From Aquabacterium humicola (GTDB lineage: Bacteria > Pseudomonadota > Gammaproteobacteria > Burkholderiales > Burkholderiaceae_C): a stretch of 64,000 nucleotides of DNA. Positions 16,076-25,830 of this stretch are shown in pieces. The position numbers were made by a program, and so were the translations under genes. The stretch is from contig NZ_JARGNB010000001.1 in assembly GCF_030167915.1 (NCBI RefSeq), positions 310,001 to 374,000 on the forward strand. Reading direction: 5' to 3'. The notes under the pieces were generated by a model. That model searched no databases. It was not told the DNA's origin and saw only the letters and a list, made by a program, of their open reading frames with translations. Every line of letters begins with the position of its first letter. Positions within the stretch are counted from its first letter, which is position 1.

Positions 16076-16699
16076 ATGAATCCATCCTCCCCTTCGATCC
16101 GACGGCGCCGCGCCGTCTGCGGCCTGCTGGCGGCCGGTGCGCTGGCGCTGGCCTGCGGCCCGGCCGGCGCCGCGCCCCTGACGCAGGTCGGCGGCGTGCG
16201 TTTCGCGCCCGACCTGCAACTGGCCGGCCAGGCGCTGTCGCTCAATGGCGCCGGGCTGCGCGCGATCCCGCTGCTGACCGGCTTTGCCGCGGCGCTGTAC
16301 GTCGGCCGCCGCAGCGACGACCCGCGCCAGCTCGTCGAGCAGCCGGGTGCGAAGCGGCTGCAGATCCGCATGCTGCTCGACGTGCCCGCCGAGGAGTTCG
16401 TCAAGGCCTTCCACAAGGGCGTGGCGCGCAACACGCCGGCGCCCGAGCAGCCGCCGCTGGCCGAGCGCATGGAGCGCTTCGACGGGCTGCTGCGCCGGAT
16501 CGGCAAGGTGAAGAAGGGCGACCTCGTCAACCTCGACTACGTGCCCGGCCAGGGCCTGCTGTTCAGCCACAACGCCCGCCTGCTGGGGCCGGCCATCCCC
16601 GGCGAGGATCTGTATGGCGCATTGCTGCGCGTCTTCATCGGCGAGCGCCCGGTCGATCCCGAGCTGAAGGCCGGATTGCTCGGCCGCGGCGGCGCCTGA
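16076..16699 (+). CDS. Exported chalcone-isomerase-like protein
   Basis: A 207-residue secreted protein of the bacterial chalcone isomerase-like family. A signal with a run of arginines ([20 protein letters not shown]) ends near GAA-APL. Conserved blocks are [36 protein letters not shown] and [29 protein letters not shown]. Bacterial members bind fatty acids or lack known activity; real chalcone isomerase activity is unlikely. ATG 16076 is preferred over an upstream in-frame ATG at 16034 because it opens directly into the signal peptide. Confidence 0.85.
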   Translation: MNPSSPSIRRRRAVCGLLAAGALALACGPAGAAPLTQVGGVRFAPDLQLAGQALSLNGAGLRAIPLLTGFAAALYVGRRSDDPRQLVEQPGAKRLQIRMLLDVPAEEFVKAFHKGVARNTPAPEQPPLAERMERFDGLLRRIGKVKKGDLVNLDYVPGQGLLFSHNARLLGPAIPGEDLYGALLRVFIGERPVDPELKAGLLGRGGA

Positions 16700-16769
16700 T
16701 CGGCTCGCCGTTCGTCGCCTCTGCACGCTCGTTGCAGAATCGCCCATTCCCGACCCGGAGACCGACCCG

Positions 16770-17744
16770 ATGAAACCGTCGTTGAAGAAGTCCTTCGTGA
16801 TGCTCACGCTGGCGGCCGCTGCGCCGCTGGCGGCCTGGGCGCAGGCGTATCCGAACAAGCCGGTCAAGCTGGTCGTGCCGTTTGCCCCGGGCGGCACCAC
16901 CGACATCATCGCGCGGGTGGTCGCGCAGCAGATCCAGGCGGCGCTGGGCCAGCCGATGATCGTCGAGAACAAGGCCGGCGGCGGTGGGTCGATCGGTGCC
17001 ACCGAAACGGCCCGTGCGGCGCCCGACGGTTATTCGCTCGGCATGGCCACCGTGTCGACGACCGCCGCCAACCCGGCGATCAACCCGAAGATCGCCTACG
17101 ACCCGCTGACCGACTTCACGCCGATCACCAACATCGCCGCGACGCCGAACGTCATCGCGGTGCACCCGTCCTTCCCGGCGAAGGACTACGCGGCCTTCAT
17201 CGCTGAACTGCAGAAGAACCCCGGCAAGTACAGCTATGCCAGTTCGGGCGCGGGCGGCATCGGCCACCTGCAGATGGAGCTCTTCAAGAGCATGTCGAAG
17301 ACCTTCATCACGCACATTCCGTACCGCGGCGCGGGCCCGGCGCTGAACGACACCGTCGCCGGGCAGGTGCCGATCATCTTCGACAACCTGCCGTCGGCGC
17401 TGCCGTTCATCAAGGACGGCCGCCTGATCCCCATCGTCGTCGCCGCGCCGCAGCGCCTGTCCGTGCTGCCCAACGTGCCGACCTTCGCCGAGGTGAAGCT
17501 GCAGCCGGTCAACCGCATGGCCTATTACGGCGTCTACGGGCCGAAGGGTCTGCCGAAGGAGGTCGTCGACAAGGTGCACGCGGCGATCAAGAAGACCGTC
17601 GATCTGCCCGACGTGAAGAAGCGCATCGAGGACACCGGTTCGCTGATCGTGTTGAACACGCCGGCCGAGTTCGCCGAGCAGATCAAGGGCGAGCTGGTGA
17701 CCTACAAGAAGGTCGTGCAGCTGCAGAGGCTGACGCTCGAGTGA
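16770..17744 (+). CDS. Bug-family (TctC) tricarboxylate-type binding protein
   Basis: A 324-residue periplasmic binding protein of the Bordetella uptake gene family, hugely expanded in Burkholderiales. The signal peptide ends at AWA-QAY (about residue 25). Diagnostic blocks are [20 protein letters not shown], near 25-45, and [19 protein letters not shown]. No TctA/TctB membrane partners are nearby, so it probably serves as an orphan extracytoplasmic receptor. The substrate is unknown, typically a carboxylate. CAGAAT about 30 bp upstream of the start is a possible -10. Confidence 0.93.
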   Translation: MKPSLKKSFVMLTLAAAAPLAAWAQAYPNKPVKLVVPFAPGGTTDIIARVVAQQIQAALGQPMIVENKAGGGGSIGATETARAAPDGYSLGMATVSTTAANPAINPKIAYDPLTDFTPITNIAATPNVIAVHPSFPAKDYAAFIAELQKNPGKYSYASSGAGGIGHLQMELFKSMSKTFITHIPYRGAGPALNDTVAGQVPIIFDNLPSALPFIKDGRLIPIVVAAPQRLSVLPNVPTFAEVKLQPVNRMAYYGVYGPKGLPKEVVDKVHAAIKKTVDLPDVKKRIEDTGSLIVLNTPAEFAEQIKGELVTYKKVVQLQRLTLE

Positions 17745-17772
17745 TCGTCGCCTGAGCGCGCCCGCATCGTCG

Positions 17773-18702
17773 ATGGAGCCGCTCGAGCCGGTCGAGCCGC
17801 GCTGCGTGCGCGACAGCCGCGCTTCGATCGACCGGTTCGTCGACGCGCTGTGGATCGAGGACGGCCTGGCGCGGCTGACGCTCGAGGCCTACCGGCGCGA
17901 CCTGAACCTGTACGCCCTGTGGCTCGGCGGCGAAGGCGGCGGCCGCGCGCTGGATGCCAGCACCGAGGTCGACCTGCTGGGCTACATCGCCGCGCGCCAT
18001 GCCGAGTCGCGCGCGACGACGGCCAACCGCAGGCTCACCGTCTTCAAGCGTTATTTCAGGTGGGCGGTGCGCGAGCGTCTGGTGCCGGCCGACCCGACGA
18101 TGCGGCTGGGCAGCGCCCGCCAGCCGATGCGCGTGCCCAAGACGCTGAGCGAGGCCCAGGTCGAGGCGCTGCTCGCGGCCCCCGACATCGAGGACGTGCT
18201 CGGCCTGCGCGACCGCGCGATGCTGGAGCTGATGTACGCCTCGGGCCTGCGCGTGTCGGAACTGGTCGAGCTGAAGACCGTGCGCATCGGCCTCAACGAG
18301 GGTGTCGTCAGCGTGCTCGGCAAGGGCAGCAAGGAACGCCTGGTGCCGTTCGGCGCCGAGGCGCATGCCTGGATCGAGCGCTACCTGGCCGAGAGCCGCC
18401 CGGCGATCCTGAAGGGCCGGCACAGCGACGCGCTGTTCGTCACCAGCCGCGGCGCCGGCATGACGCGGCAGATGTTCTGGACGCTGGTCAAGCGCCACGC
18501 GCTGGCGGCCGGCATCCATGCGCCGCTGTCGCCGCACACCTTGCGCCATGCGTTCGCCACGCACCTGCTGAACCACGGCGCCGACCTGCGCGCGGTGCAG
18601 ATGCTGCTGGGCCACGCCGACATCTCGACGACGACGATCTACACGCACGTCGCGCGCGAGCGGCTGAAGCAGCTGCACGCCCAGCACCATCCGCGCGGCT
18701 GA
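17773..18702 (+). CDS. xerD: Tyrosine recombinase XerD
   Basis: A 309-residue site-specific recombinase that with XerC resolves chromosome dimers at dif. The N-terminal SAM-like core-binding domain (15-105) precedes the catalytic domain. All catalytic residues are present: Arg160 (ASGLRVSEL), Lys184 (GKGSKERLVP), His255 and Arg258 (SPHTLRHAFATHLL), His281 (LLGHADIST) and the nucleophile Tyr290. Length and spacing match housekeeping XerD rather than a phage integrase, and there is no associated mobile DNA. It follows the Bug gene by 28 bp. Confidence 0.94.
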   Translation: MEPLEPVEPRCVRDSRASIDRFVDALWIEDGLARLTLEAYRRDLNLYALWLGGEGGGRALDASTEVDLLGYIAARHAESRATTANRRLTVFKRYFRWAVRERLVPADPTMRLGSARQPMRVPKTLSEAQVEALLAAPDIEDVLGLRDRAMLELMYASGLRVSELVELKTVRIGLNEGVVSVLGKGSKERLVPFGAEAHAWIERYLAESRPAILKGRHSDALFVTSRGAGMTRQMFWTLVKRHALAAGIHAPLSPHTLRHAFATHLLNHGADLRAVQMLLGHADISTTTIYTHVARERLKQLHAQHHPRG

Positions 18703-18732
18703 ATGCAGCGCCGGCGCTGCGACGACGACGGG

Positions 18733-19611
18733 TCAGGGCCGCAGCACGTCGTGCACGAAGGCGGCGGTGGCGTCGCGCGCGGCCGGCAGGTTCAGCAGCG
18801 TGTGCGGCGCACCGGGAATCAGCAGCACGGCCGCGCGCGGGTGGCCGTCCAGCGCCCGGGCGCAGTGACCCGCGGCCTGCGCATTGCCGAGCCAGGTGTT
18901 GCGTGGCGAGAAGTACGGATCGCTGCTGCTGATCACGTTGAGCACCGGCAGGGCCGGCGCCAGCGCGGTGCGGTGGCCGTCGACGAAGTAGTTGTCCTCG
19001 CACGACCAGGCGTAGAGCAGCCGTCCCGCGAAGCCCGCGCCGTCGTGGCGCGCGACGGCCACCGCGCCTTCGCTGGTGCCGGCCAGCAGCAGGCGCCGGT
19101 GGTCGGCCCAACTCGCCCGGCGCAGGGCCTGCAGCGCGGGGTCGATCTCGCTGGCCCGCAGCGCATGCAGCCGCTCGTAGACCGCGCGTTCGATCGGCGA
19201 CTGGTAGACCAGCCGGTCGGGCAGCGCGAACGAATCGGGCGCGACGCTGGCGATGCCCAGCCCGGCGAGCCAGCGCTGCCAGTCGGCGATGGCCTTCAGC
19301 CCGAGGCCGGACGAGCCGTGCAGGAACACCACCACCGGCACCTGGGCACCGCGGGTGGCGGGCTGCTGCGACCAGGGGCCGAGGTAGACCTCGCCGCCGG
19401 TGACCGCCGCCGGCAGCGCCAGCTGGGCGCGCGTCAGCGTGGCGTCGCGTGACGCGGCGGTGTGCGCGGTCGCGCGGCCCTGCGTGGTGCCGGCGGGTGC
19501 CGGCGGCGGTCCGCTCGCGCAGGCGCCGAGCCAGGACGCGACGGCCAGCGCGGCGAGGGCGAGGCCGCTGCGCGGGGGGCGGGTGGGGTGCGGGATGGGG
19601 GACGCCGGCAT
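18733..19611 (-). CDS. Lipoprotein alpha/beta hydrolase, dienelactone-hydrolase-like
   Basis: A 292-residue predicted lipoprotein. The hydrophobic signal ends in the lipobox LGAC with Cys31, so the protein should be membrane-anchored in the periplasm. The hydrolase fold shows VVVFLHGSSGLG (oxyanion region), nucleophile serine in GTSEGA, an Asp in ISSSDPYFS and a His in GAPHTLLN, forming a complete triad. The frame extends to 19689, but ATG at 19611 gives the signal peptide. It converges on xerD and diverges from the LysR gene. The substrate is unknown. Confidence 0.8.
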   Translation of the reverse strand: MPASPIPHPTRPPRSGLALAALAVASWLGACASGPPPAPAGTTQGRATAHTAASRDATLTRAQLALPAAVTGGEVYLGPWSQQPATRGAQVPVVVFLHGSSGLGLKAIADWQRWLAGLGIASVAPDSFALPDRLVYQSPIERAVYERLHALRASEIDPALQALRRASWADHRRLLLAGTSEGAVAVARHDGAGFAGRLLYAWSCEDNYFVDGHRTALAPALPVLNVISSSDPYFSPRNTWLGNAQAAGHCARALDGHPRAAVLLIPGAPHTLLNLPAARDATAAFVHDVLRP

Positions 19612-19679
19612 GCTGGGCTCCGTGAGGCGACGGGTGCACTCTAGGCAGCGGTCGGTCAAACGTGAACTGCATAATGTGG

Positions 19680-19693
19680 CGACATTCATGTCG
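19680..19693. promoter_or_regulatory. Inverted repeat upstream of the LysR gene
   Basis: CGACAT and ATGTCG face each other across TC, 8 bp before the LysR ATG and downstream of a possible -10 CATAAT (19670-19675). It could be an autoregulatory LysR half-site pair controlling the divergent hydrolase too. Confidence 0.35.
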
Positions 19694-19700
19694 ACATTGC

Positions 19701-20627
19701 ATGAATCTGACCCAGCGCCAGCTCCAGCTCTTCACCGTCACCGCGGACACGCTGAACCTCTCGCGTGCGGCCGAGCGCCTGCATCTGTCTCAACCGGCGC
19801 TGTCGCGCGCGCTGCAGGCGCTGGAACAGCAGCTCGGCGTCGTGCTGTTCCACCGCAGCACCCGGCAGTTCGGGCTCAGCGCCGACGGCCGCCGCTTCCT
19901 GCCGCATGCGAAGCGCCTGCTCGACGATCTGCGGCAGGCGGTGTCGGTGCTGCAGGGCCGCGATGCCGAGTTGTCCGGCGGCATCGCGTTGTGCGTCGGC
20001 ACCGCGTTCGGCTGCACCGTGCTGCCCGAGGCGCTGCGCAGCTTCGCGATGCAGCACCCGGCCGTGCGCGTGCAGCTGATCGATGCCAACAGCGGGGCGA
20101 TCACCGCGGCGGCGGTGGCCGGCGACGTCGACCTGGGCATCGGTTCGGTGCTGGGCCAGGCGCCGGGCATCACCGCCGAGACGCTGCTGTCGGCGCCGCT
20201 GGGCCTGATCTGGAACCCGGCCGTGCACCGGCTGCCGCCGCGCCCGACGCCGCGCAGCGCGATGGACTGGCCGCTGATCAAGGAGTCCGAGGACACCAGC
20301 ATCATGCAGCTGCTGCGGGCACACGGCTCGGACTGGGCGCGCACGATGGAAGGCGGCATCGAAACCTCGAGCCTCGCGCTGCAGCTGTCGCTGGTGCAGG
20401 CGGGTGTCGGCGTCAGCGTCGTCTCGGCGCTGGGCGCCAGCCATCCGCAGGCGGCCGGGCTGCGGTTCGCGCCGTTCGCGCCGGCGATCGAGCGACACGT
20501 GCAGGTGATGGCCCGGCGCGACCGGCCGCTGCGCCCGGCCGCGCGCCGGCTCGTCGAGGTGCTGAAGCAGACCCTGGCGGGCGGTGGCCTGCCGCTGCAC
20601 CGGCGCGTCCGCGTGGCCGATCAGTAA
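19701..20627 (+). CDS. LysR-family transcriptional regulator
   Basis: A 308-residue LysR regulator. The N-terminal winged helix-turn-helix is MNLTQRQLQLFTVTADTLNL then AAERLHLSQPALSRALQALE. The substrate-binding domain (about 90-300) includes IALCVGTAFGCTVLPEALRSF and the late QLSLVQAGVGVSVVSALGA. ATG at 19701 fits the family start; an upstream in-frame ATG at 19662 would add a cysteine-rich leader. It is divergent from the lipoprotein hydrolase, its likeliest target by position. The effector is unknown. Confidence 0.92.
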   Translation: MNLTQRQLQLFTVTADTLNLSRAAERLHLSQPALSRALQALEQQLGVVLFHRSTRQFGLSADGRRFLPHAKRLLDDLRQAVSVLQGRDAELSGGIALCVGTAFGCTVLPEALRSFAMQHPAVRVQLIDANSGAITAAAVAGDVDLGIGSVLGQAPGITAETLLSAPLGLIWNPAVHRLPPRPTPRSAMDWPLIKESEDTSIMQLLRAHGSDWARTMEGGIETSSLALQLSLVQAGVGVSVVSALGASHPQAAGLRFAPFAPAIERHVQVMARRDRPLRPAARRLVEVLKQTLAGGGLPLHRRVRVADQ

Positions 20628-20649
20628 CGTCGATAAGAGGCGGCCGACG

Positions 20650-21108
20650 TCACACCGGCAGCGGCGCCGCCGGCTTGACCTCTTCCATGCAGATCATCGA
20701 GCGCACGTCGGCGATGCCGGGCGTCTGCATCAGCCGGTCGGTCAGGAACTGCGACAGGCTCTTCAGGTCCGGCGCCACCACCTTCAGCAGGTAGTCGTAG
20801 TCGCCGGAGACGGTGTGGCACTCGAGGATCTGCGCGAAGCTGCGGATCGTCGCCTCGATCTCGCGCACGCGGTCGAACTTGCCGCCGTCGATGTTGAGGC
20901 TGACGTAGGCGACCACCTGGTAGCCCAGCTTGTCGCCCTGCACCAGCGCGCGATAGCCGCGGATCACGCCGCGCTCTTCCAGTGCACGGACCCGGCGCAA
21001 ACATTGCGGTGCGGACAGGTGCACCTTGGCCGCGAGGTCGACGTTCGACATGCGGCCATCGGCTTGCAGGTACGAAAGGATCTTTCGGTCGATGCTGTCC
21101 AGATCCAT
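20650..21108 (-). CDS. Lrp/AsnC-family transcriptional regulator
   Basis: A 152-residue leucine-responsive-type regulator. The N-terminal HTH (MDLDSIDRKILSYLQADGR, then LAAKVHLSAPQCLRRVRALE) is followed by the RAM ligand-binding domain with ECHTVSGDYDYLLKVVAPDL, which usually binds an amino acid. It is convergent with the LysR gene and 179 bp from divergent marC. The size is standard and the gene looks intact. Confidence 0.95.
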   Translation of the reverse strand: MDLDSIDRKILSYLQADGRMSNVDLAAKVHLSAPQCLRRVRALEERGVIRGYRALVQGDKLGYQVVAYVSLNIDGGKFDRVREIEATIRSFAQILECHTVSGDYDYLLKVVAPDLKSLSQFLTDRLMQTPGIADVRSMICMEEVKPAAPLPV

Positions 21109-21287
21109 GGTGACGACTAATGCCTCAACTTCGATGAAACATTATTGCGTATCGCATCGAATCGATGCAGCAAGTGGAAAGCATCTTTCGCACCGCGATC
21201 CCTACCATCGCGCACTGTTGTCGGGACGCCGCAGCCGCGGTCGATGGTCGACGGGCGCGACGGGGCCGAGGGGTACGATGAAAAACC

Positions 21288-21887
21288 ATGGATCACAGCT
21301 TCTGGTCGGCATTGGTGCTGTTGCTGCTGGTGCTGGATCCTTTCGGCAGCCTGCCGATCTTCATCTCGGTGATGGGCGGCGTGGCGCCGCAGCGCAAGGC
21401 CAGGGTCGCCCTGCGCGAGGTGCTGATCGCCTTCGCGGTGCTGCTGGCCTTCATGCTCGCGGGCCAGGGTTTCCTCGCGCTGATGCGGCTGTCGGAGCGG
21501 TCGCTCGAAGTGGCCGGTGGCGTGATCCTGCTGATCATCGCGATGCGCATGATCTTCGCGGGTGGCGAAGCGGTGTACGCCAGCGATGCGGCGCGCGAAC
21601 CGCTGATCTTTCCGCTGGCGGTGCCGCTGCTGGCCGGGCCGTCGGCAATGGCCACCGTGCTGCTGCTGGCGTCGCGCCAGCCCGACCGCATGTGGCACTG
21701 GGTCGGTGCGCTGACGCTCGCGATGGCCGTGTCCGGCACCGTGCTGGTGGCGGCCGATCGCATCCGGCGCTGGCTCGGCTCGTCGATGGTCTCGGCGATC
21801 GAGAAGCTGATGGGCCTGGTGCTCACGGCCATCGCCGTCGAAATGATTCTCGCGGGCCTCAAACGCTATTTTTTCGACGCCGCCTGA
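21288..21887 (+). CDS. MarC-family integral membrane protein
   Basis: A 199-residue, six-helix inner-membrane protein of the MarC/UPF0056 family. Recognisable blocks are LLLVLDPFGSLPIFISVMGG at about 12-31 and FPLAVPLLAGPSAMATVLLL around the centre, followed by IEKLMGLVLTAIAVEMILAG at the C-terminus. Despite the name, a role in antibiotic resistance is not established for the family, and the function is unknown. It lies between the Lrp gene and an amino-acid importer operon. Confidence 0.92.
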   Translation: MDHSFWSALVLLLLVLDPFGSLPIFISVMGGVAPQRKARVALREVLIAFAVLLAFMLAGQGFLALMRLSERSLEVAGGVILLIIAMRMIFAGGEAVYASDAAREPLIFPLAVPLLAGPSAMATVLLLASRQPDRMWHWVGALTLAMAVSGTVLVAADRIRRWLGSSMVSAIEKLMGLVLTAIAVEMILAGLKRYFFDAA

Positions 21888-21921
21888 AACTGATTTCCGC
21901 GTGATTCACGGGGTTGCCACT

Positions 21922-21929
21922 CCTAGAAT
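21922..21929 (+). promoter_or_regulatory. -10 element TAGAAT of the amino-acid importer operon
   Basis: CCTAGAAT matches the octamer before queG and lies 83 bp before the binding-protein ATG at 22013, leaving a leader long enough for regulation. No convincing -35 is visible 17 bp upstream. Confidence 0.4.
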
Positions 21930-22012
21930 CCGCCCCCAGCCGAAACAAGGCCATTCCTCGCGTTTTCCCTAGATCTGTTCTCTCTCGAAGACCCATGAAA
22001 GGTGTCCACGCC

Positions 22013-22789
22013 ATGAAGCTGCTGCAGTCGCTGACCCGACGCGCCCTGATCACCGTTGCCCTGGCTGGCATGGCGGTCACGGTGCAGGCCCGTTCCTTCG
22101 ACGACATCAAGAAGGACGGCAAGATCGTCATCGCGACCGAGGGCCAGTTCGCACCGTTCAACTTCTTCCAGGGCTCGAAGCTGACCGGCTTCGAGGTCGA
22201 GGTGGCCGAGGCGATCGCCGCGAAGATGGGCCTGAAGGTCGAATGGAAGGCGCTGTCCTTCGACGCGCTGCTGACCGGCCTGCGCCAGGACCGCTGGGAC
22301 ATGGTGATCGCCTCGCACGGCATCACCGACGAGCGCGCGAAGGCCGTGACCTTCACCGAGCCGCACTACTGCTCGGGCGGCGTGATCATCACCAAGAAGC
22401 CCGAGATCAAGACCGCGAAGGACCTGGCGGGCAAGGTCATCGCGGTGCAGACCGGCACGACCTACCAGGAAAACGTCAAGAAGGTCAGCGCGGTCAAGGA
22501 GATCAAGAACTTCCCGCAGGACACCGATGCGCGCGCCGCGCTGGTGTCCGACCGTGTCGACGCGTGGGTCACCGACCGCTTCGTCGCGATGAACTCGCTG
22601 TCGGCCAACCCCGGCGCGGGCCTGAAGATGGGCGACTTCCTGTTCATCGAGCGCATCGCGTCGGCGGTGGCCAAGGGCAATACCGGCCTCGCCGGCGAGA
22701 TCAACAAGGCGCTGGCGGCGATCCAGGCGGACGGCAGTTATGCCGCGATCTCCAAGAAGTACTTCAACGACGATATCCGCTGCAAGTGA
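22013..22789 (+). CDS. Amino-acid ABC transporter substrate-binding protein
   Basis: A 258-residue periplasmic receptor of the polar amino acid / glutamine type (SBP_bac_3). A signal peptide ends at VQA-RSF. Binding-pocket blocks are IVIATEGQFAPFNFFQG, RQDRWDMVIASHGITDERAK and IAVQTGTTYQENV. ATG 22013 follows AAAGGTG at a good distance; ATG 21995 would add six residues. It begins a co-directional SBP-permease-ATPase-porin cluster. Two stable hairpins just after the stop probably let it be made in excess over the membrane parts. Confidence 0.94.
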   Translation: MKLLQSLTRRALITVALAGMAVTVQARSFDDIKKDGKIVIATEGQFAPFNFFQGSKLTGFEVEVAEAIAAKMGLKVEWKALSFDALLTGLRQDRWDMVIASHGITDERAKAVTFTEPHYCSGGVIITKKPEIKTAKDLAGKVIAVQTGTTYQENVKKVSAVKEIKNFPQDTDARAALVSDRVDAWVTDRFVAMNSLSANPGAGLKMGDFLFIERIASAVAKGNTGLAGEINKALAAIQADGSYAAISKKYFNDDIRCK

Positions 22790-22793
22790 ACGA

Positions 22794-22843
22794 GGCGCCC
22801 GCAGGGCGCCGAGTGATGCGACCGGCCCAGTGAACCGGTCGCA
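22794..22843 (+). promoter_or_regulatory. Tandem intercistronic hairpins
   Basis: GGCGCCC-GCA-GGGCGCC (22794-22810) and a 9-bp stem TGCGACCGG/CCGGTCGCA with a 9-base loop (22817-22843) follow the binding-protein stop directly. Neither has a T-run. They are placed to stabilise the upstream mRNA or attenuate read-through into the permease. Confidence 0.55.
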
Positions 22844-22947
22844 CTGACGAGGGGACCGGCGCGCGCGCCGGCATGACCTGCAAGCCGCGCGCTTGAGGGC
22901 GCCGCGCCGATGGTGCGGCGGCCGTTCCCGCAGGAGGAGCCACGATC

Positions 22948-23736
22948 GTGGACCGAGTGCTTTCGATATGGCCGGCCGGGTGGTCGCGCCAGCAGCGCAG
23001 CAGCGCGACGATGTTCAGCGCGTCGGTGCTGCTGATGCTGATCCTGTGGCTGATCCCGATTCCCTTGTCCTGGGCGCCGGAGCCGATCGGCAACAACGCG
23101 CAGTTGTTCGCCGAAGGCACGCGCGTCACGGTGCAGCTGACGGTGGTGGCCGGCGTCATCGGCGTGCTGCTGGGCGTGACGGCGGCGCTGGGCAAGGTGT
23201 CGCGCTTCGCGCCGCTGCGCTGGATCGCGGGCTTCTACATCTGGGTGATGCGCGGAACGCCGCTGCTGGTGCAGGTGCTGTTCGTCTACTTCGCGCTGCC
23301 CGAGGTGCACCCGCTGTTGCGCATGAGCGAGTTCACCGCCGCCTGCATGGCGCTCGCGTTGAACGTCGGCGCCTACAACGCCGAAGCCATCCGCTCGGGC
23401 CTGCTCGCGGTGCCGAAGGGCCAGATCGAGGCGGCGCGCTCGCTGGGCCTGAACCGCTGGTACACGTTCGTCGACGTGACCTTCCCGCAGGCCTTCAAGA
23501 TCTCGCTGCCGCCGCTGGTCAACAACATCGTCGCGCTGCTGAAGGACTCGTCGCTGGCCTTCACGATCGGCGTGGTCGAGCTGACGAATGCCGGCTCGCA
23601 GGTCAAGAGCACCTCGTTCCAGGCGGTGCCGGTGTTCATCGCGACAGCAGTCATTTACCTGGTGCTGACCACGGTGATGACCCAGATATCGGATGCGGTC
23701 GAGCGCCGCTTCGACGTCGAGGGGAAGCTGGGATGA
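22948..23736 (+). CDS. Amino-acid ABC transporter permease
   Basis: A 262-residue inner-membrane permease of the HisMQ/GlnP type, with about five transmembrane helices. The coupling EAA loop is [17 protein letters not shown], and the family block [20 protein letters not shown] is at about 92-111. It has a single permease domain, so it should homodimerise. It starts with GTG behind AGGAGGAG, 158 bp after the binding protein, and its stop overlaps the ATPase start as ATGA. Confidence 0.94.
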   Translation: MDRVLSIWPAGWSRQQRSSATMFSASVLLMLILWLIPIPLSWAPEPIGNNAQLFAEGTRVTVQLTVVAGVIGVLLGVTAALGKVSRFAPLRWIAGFYIWVMRGTPLLVQVLFVYFALPEVHPLLRMSEFTAACMALALNVGAYNAEAIRSGLLAVPKGQIEAARSLGLNRWYTFVDVTFPQAFKISLPPLVNNIVALLKDSSLAFTIGVVELTNAGSQVKSTSFQAVPVFIATAVIYLVLTTVMTQISDAVERRFDVEGKLG

Positions 23737-24473
23737 ATTCGAACGCCCTCATCACCGTCGACCACGTCAACAAGCACTTCGGCCCGCACCATGTGCTTCG
23801 CGACGTGACGACGCATTTCGACGCCGGCAAGGTCACCGTGATCCTCGGCGCGTCGGGCTCGGGCAAGAGCACCTTGCTGCGCATGCTGAACCGACTGGAG
23901 ACGCACGACTCGGGCCGCATCGTCGTCGACGGCATCGAGGTCAACGACAACCATGCGGCGCTCGACAAGCTGCGCGCCGAGGTCGGCATGGTGTTCCAGC
24001 AGTTCAACCTGTTCCCGCACCTGACGGTGCTGGACAACGTGACGCTCGCGCCGCGGCGCGTGCGCAAGATGGACCGGGCGGCGGCCGAGGCGAGGGCGCT
24101 GGAGCTGATCGACCGCGTCGGCCTGAAGGCGCATGCGCACAAGCACCCCTTCCAGCTCTCGGGCGGGCAGCAGCAGCGTGTGGCGATCGCCCGCAGCCTG
24201 GCCATGCAACCGAAGGTGCTGCTGTTCGACGAGCCGACCTCGGCGCTCGACCCCGAGATGGTCAAGGAAGTGCTCGACGTGATGAAGGGCCTCGCGAAGA
24301 CCGGCATGACGATGCTCGTCGTCACCCACGAGATGGGCTTCGCGCGCGAGGTCGCCGACCGCGTGCTGTTCCTCGACCAGGGCTGCATCGCCGCCGATGC
24401 GCCACCGGCGCAGTTCTTCGGCGCGCAGGACAACGAGCGCATCCGTTCGTTCCTCGGCCAGATCGCGCATTGA
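23733..24473 (+). CDS. Amino-acid ABC transporter ATP-binding protein
   Basis: A 246-residue ABC ATPase of the polar amino acid family. It carries Walker [10 protein letters not shown] at about 37-45, the Q-loop [18 protein letters not shown], the signature [17 protein letters not shown], Walker [15 protein letters not shown] and the switch His in VVTHEMGFA. It is coupled to the permease by a 4-bp overlap. The neighbouring binding protein and outer-membrane porin complete an import route from outside to cytoplasm. Confidence 0.96.
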   Translation: MNSNALITVDHVNKHFGPHHVLRDVTTHFDAGKVTVILGASGSGKSTLLRMLNRLETHDSGRIVVDGIEVNDNHAALDKLRAEVGMVFQQFNLFPHLTVLDNVTLAPRRVRKMDRAAAEARALELIDRVGLKAHAHKHPFQLSGGQQQRVAIARSLAMQPKVLLFDEPTSALDPEMVKEVLDVMKGLAKTGMTMLVVTHEMGFAREVADRVLFLDQGCIAADAPPAQFFGAQDNERIRSFLGQIAH

Positions 24474-24525
24474 CAACCGATTGACAAGACTTCCGTCGCT
24501 ATCGACACAGGAGAAGGTGAAGAAG

Positions 24526-25806
24526 ATGAAGACCAAACCCACGCTGATCGGCCTCGTCGCCTCGCTGCTCGTGCTGGGCAGCGCGCCCGTTCTGGCGCAA
24601 TCGAACGCGGTGCTCGACGAGCTGCGCGAGGAGATCCGCAAGCTGCGCGCCGAAGTCAACGAGCTGAAGAAGCAGAAGGCCGCCGAAGCCAAGCCCGCCG
24701 ACGCCAGCGGCTGGGGCGAGCGCATCGAGCAGCTCGAGATCAAGAGCAAGGACGCCGTGGTGCTCGGCGACATCGGCGGCAGCTTCCGCCTGCCGGGCTC
24801 GGAGACCTCGCTGCGCTTCTACGGCTACGCCGAGACGCATGCGATCCACGACTTCCGCGAGGTCGGCTCGAGCGACTTCTTCACCGACCTGATGTACACG
24901 CCGGTGCGCGGCTCGGCGCAGAAGGGCAAGACCAAGTTCACCGCGGCGACCTCGCGCTTCGGCTTCGAGTCGTCGACGCCGACGGACCTGGGCGCCTTCA
25001 ATGCCAAGGTCGAGGCCGACTTCTACTCGTACGGCAGCAGCACGCGCAACCGCCTGCGCCTGCGCCACGCCTACGGCGAGTACGCCGGCTTCCTGGTCGG
25101 CCAGACCTGGTCGACCTTCATGGACCTGGACAATCTGCCGGAGACGGTGGACTTCAACGGTCCGATCGGCGCGCCGTTCTCGCGCCGCGCGATGATCCGC
25201 TACACCTACAACAACCCGCAGTTCGCGAAGCTGACCTTCGCGCTCGAGGACCCGGAAGACCAGTTCGGCGGCGGCAGCGCGAACGAGCGCATGCCGCAGT
25301 TCGTCGCCCGCTTCGACAAGAGCTTCGACTGGGGCGCGATCAACGTGCGCGCGCTGGCGCACGAGAAGCGCAGCGCCGGCGAGACCAAGCGCGGCTTCGG
25401 CTTCGGCGTGGGCGGCAGCTTCAAGCTCGGCGACAGCGACCTGCTGATGGGCCAGTTCGCGCGCGTCGACGGCGACATCGACCAGATGTACGGCAGCAAC
25501 GGCTACGACATCGATGCCGACACCGGCGCGATCACCTTCGACAAGAACAAGGGCATCGTGCTGGGCTGGGCGCACACCTACAGTGGCCAGCTGCGCGGCA
25601 CGGTGGCCTTCGGCCACAACCGCGCCGAGCGGGCCACCGCGCTGGCCGACAACAAGCGCCTGTCGCAGCTGTTCGTCAACCTGATCTACTCGCCGATCAA
25701 GAACATCGAGCTGGGCGCCGAGCTGATCGTCGGCGACCGCAAGACCTTCCTCGGCGAGAAGGGCCAGATGCGGCGCGTCGACCTGATGGGGCGCTACAGC
25801 TTCTGA
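24526..25806 (+). CDS. DcaP-like trimeric porin
   Basis: A 426-residue outer-membrane porin. The signal peptide ends at VLA-QSN. An N-terminal coiled coil (about 27-55, LDELREEIRKLRAEVNELKK) precedes a beta-barrel rich in aromatic and Gly residues that ends in the outer-membrane signature GRYSF. The coiled coil plus barrel and SLRFYGYAETHAIHDF match the DcaP family, which passes small anionic solutes. It follows the ABC importer by 52 bp with an AGGAGAAGG ribosome site and is closed by a terminator, so it is probably the last gene of that operon. Confidence 0.88.
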   Translation: MKTKPTLIGLVASLLVLGSAPVLAQSNAVLDELREEIRKLRAEVNELKKQKAAEAKPADASGWGERIEQLEIKSKDAVVLGDIGGSFRLPGSETSLRFYGYAETHAIHDFREVGSSDFFTDLMYTPVRGSAQKGKTKFTAATSRFGFESSTPTDLGAFNAKVEADFYSYGSSTRNRLRLRHAYGEYAGFLVGQTWSTFMDLDNLPETVDFNGPIGAPFSRRAMIRYTYNNPQFAKLTFALEDPEDQFGGGSANERMPQFVARFDKSFDWGAINVRALAHEKRSAGETKRGFGFGVGGSFKLGDSDLLMGQFARVDGDIDQMYGSNGYDIDADTGAITFDKNKGIVLGWAHTYSGQLRGTVAFGHNRAERATALADNKRLSQLFVNLIYSPIKNIELGAELIVGDRKTFLGEKGQMRRVDLMGRYSF

Positions 25807-25830
25807 TCCGGCGCCTCGGCGCAACGAACG

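Noticed and set aside
17773-18702. Tyrosine recombinase as a sign of an integrated element
   Set aside because: Length, motif spacing and context match housekeeping XerD. There are no att-like repeats, tRNA gene or mobile genes nearby.
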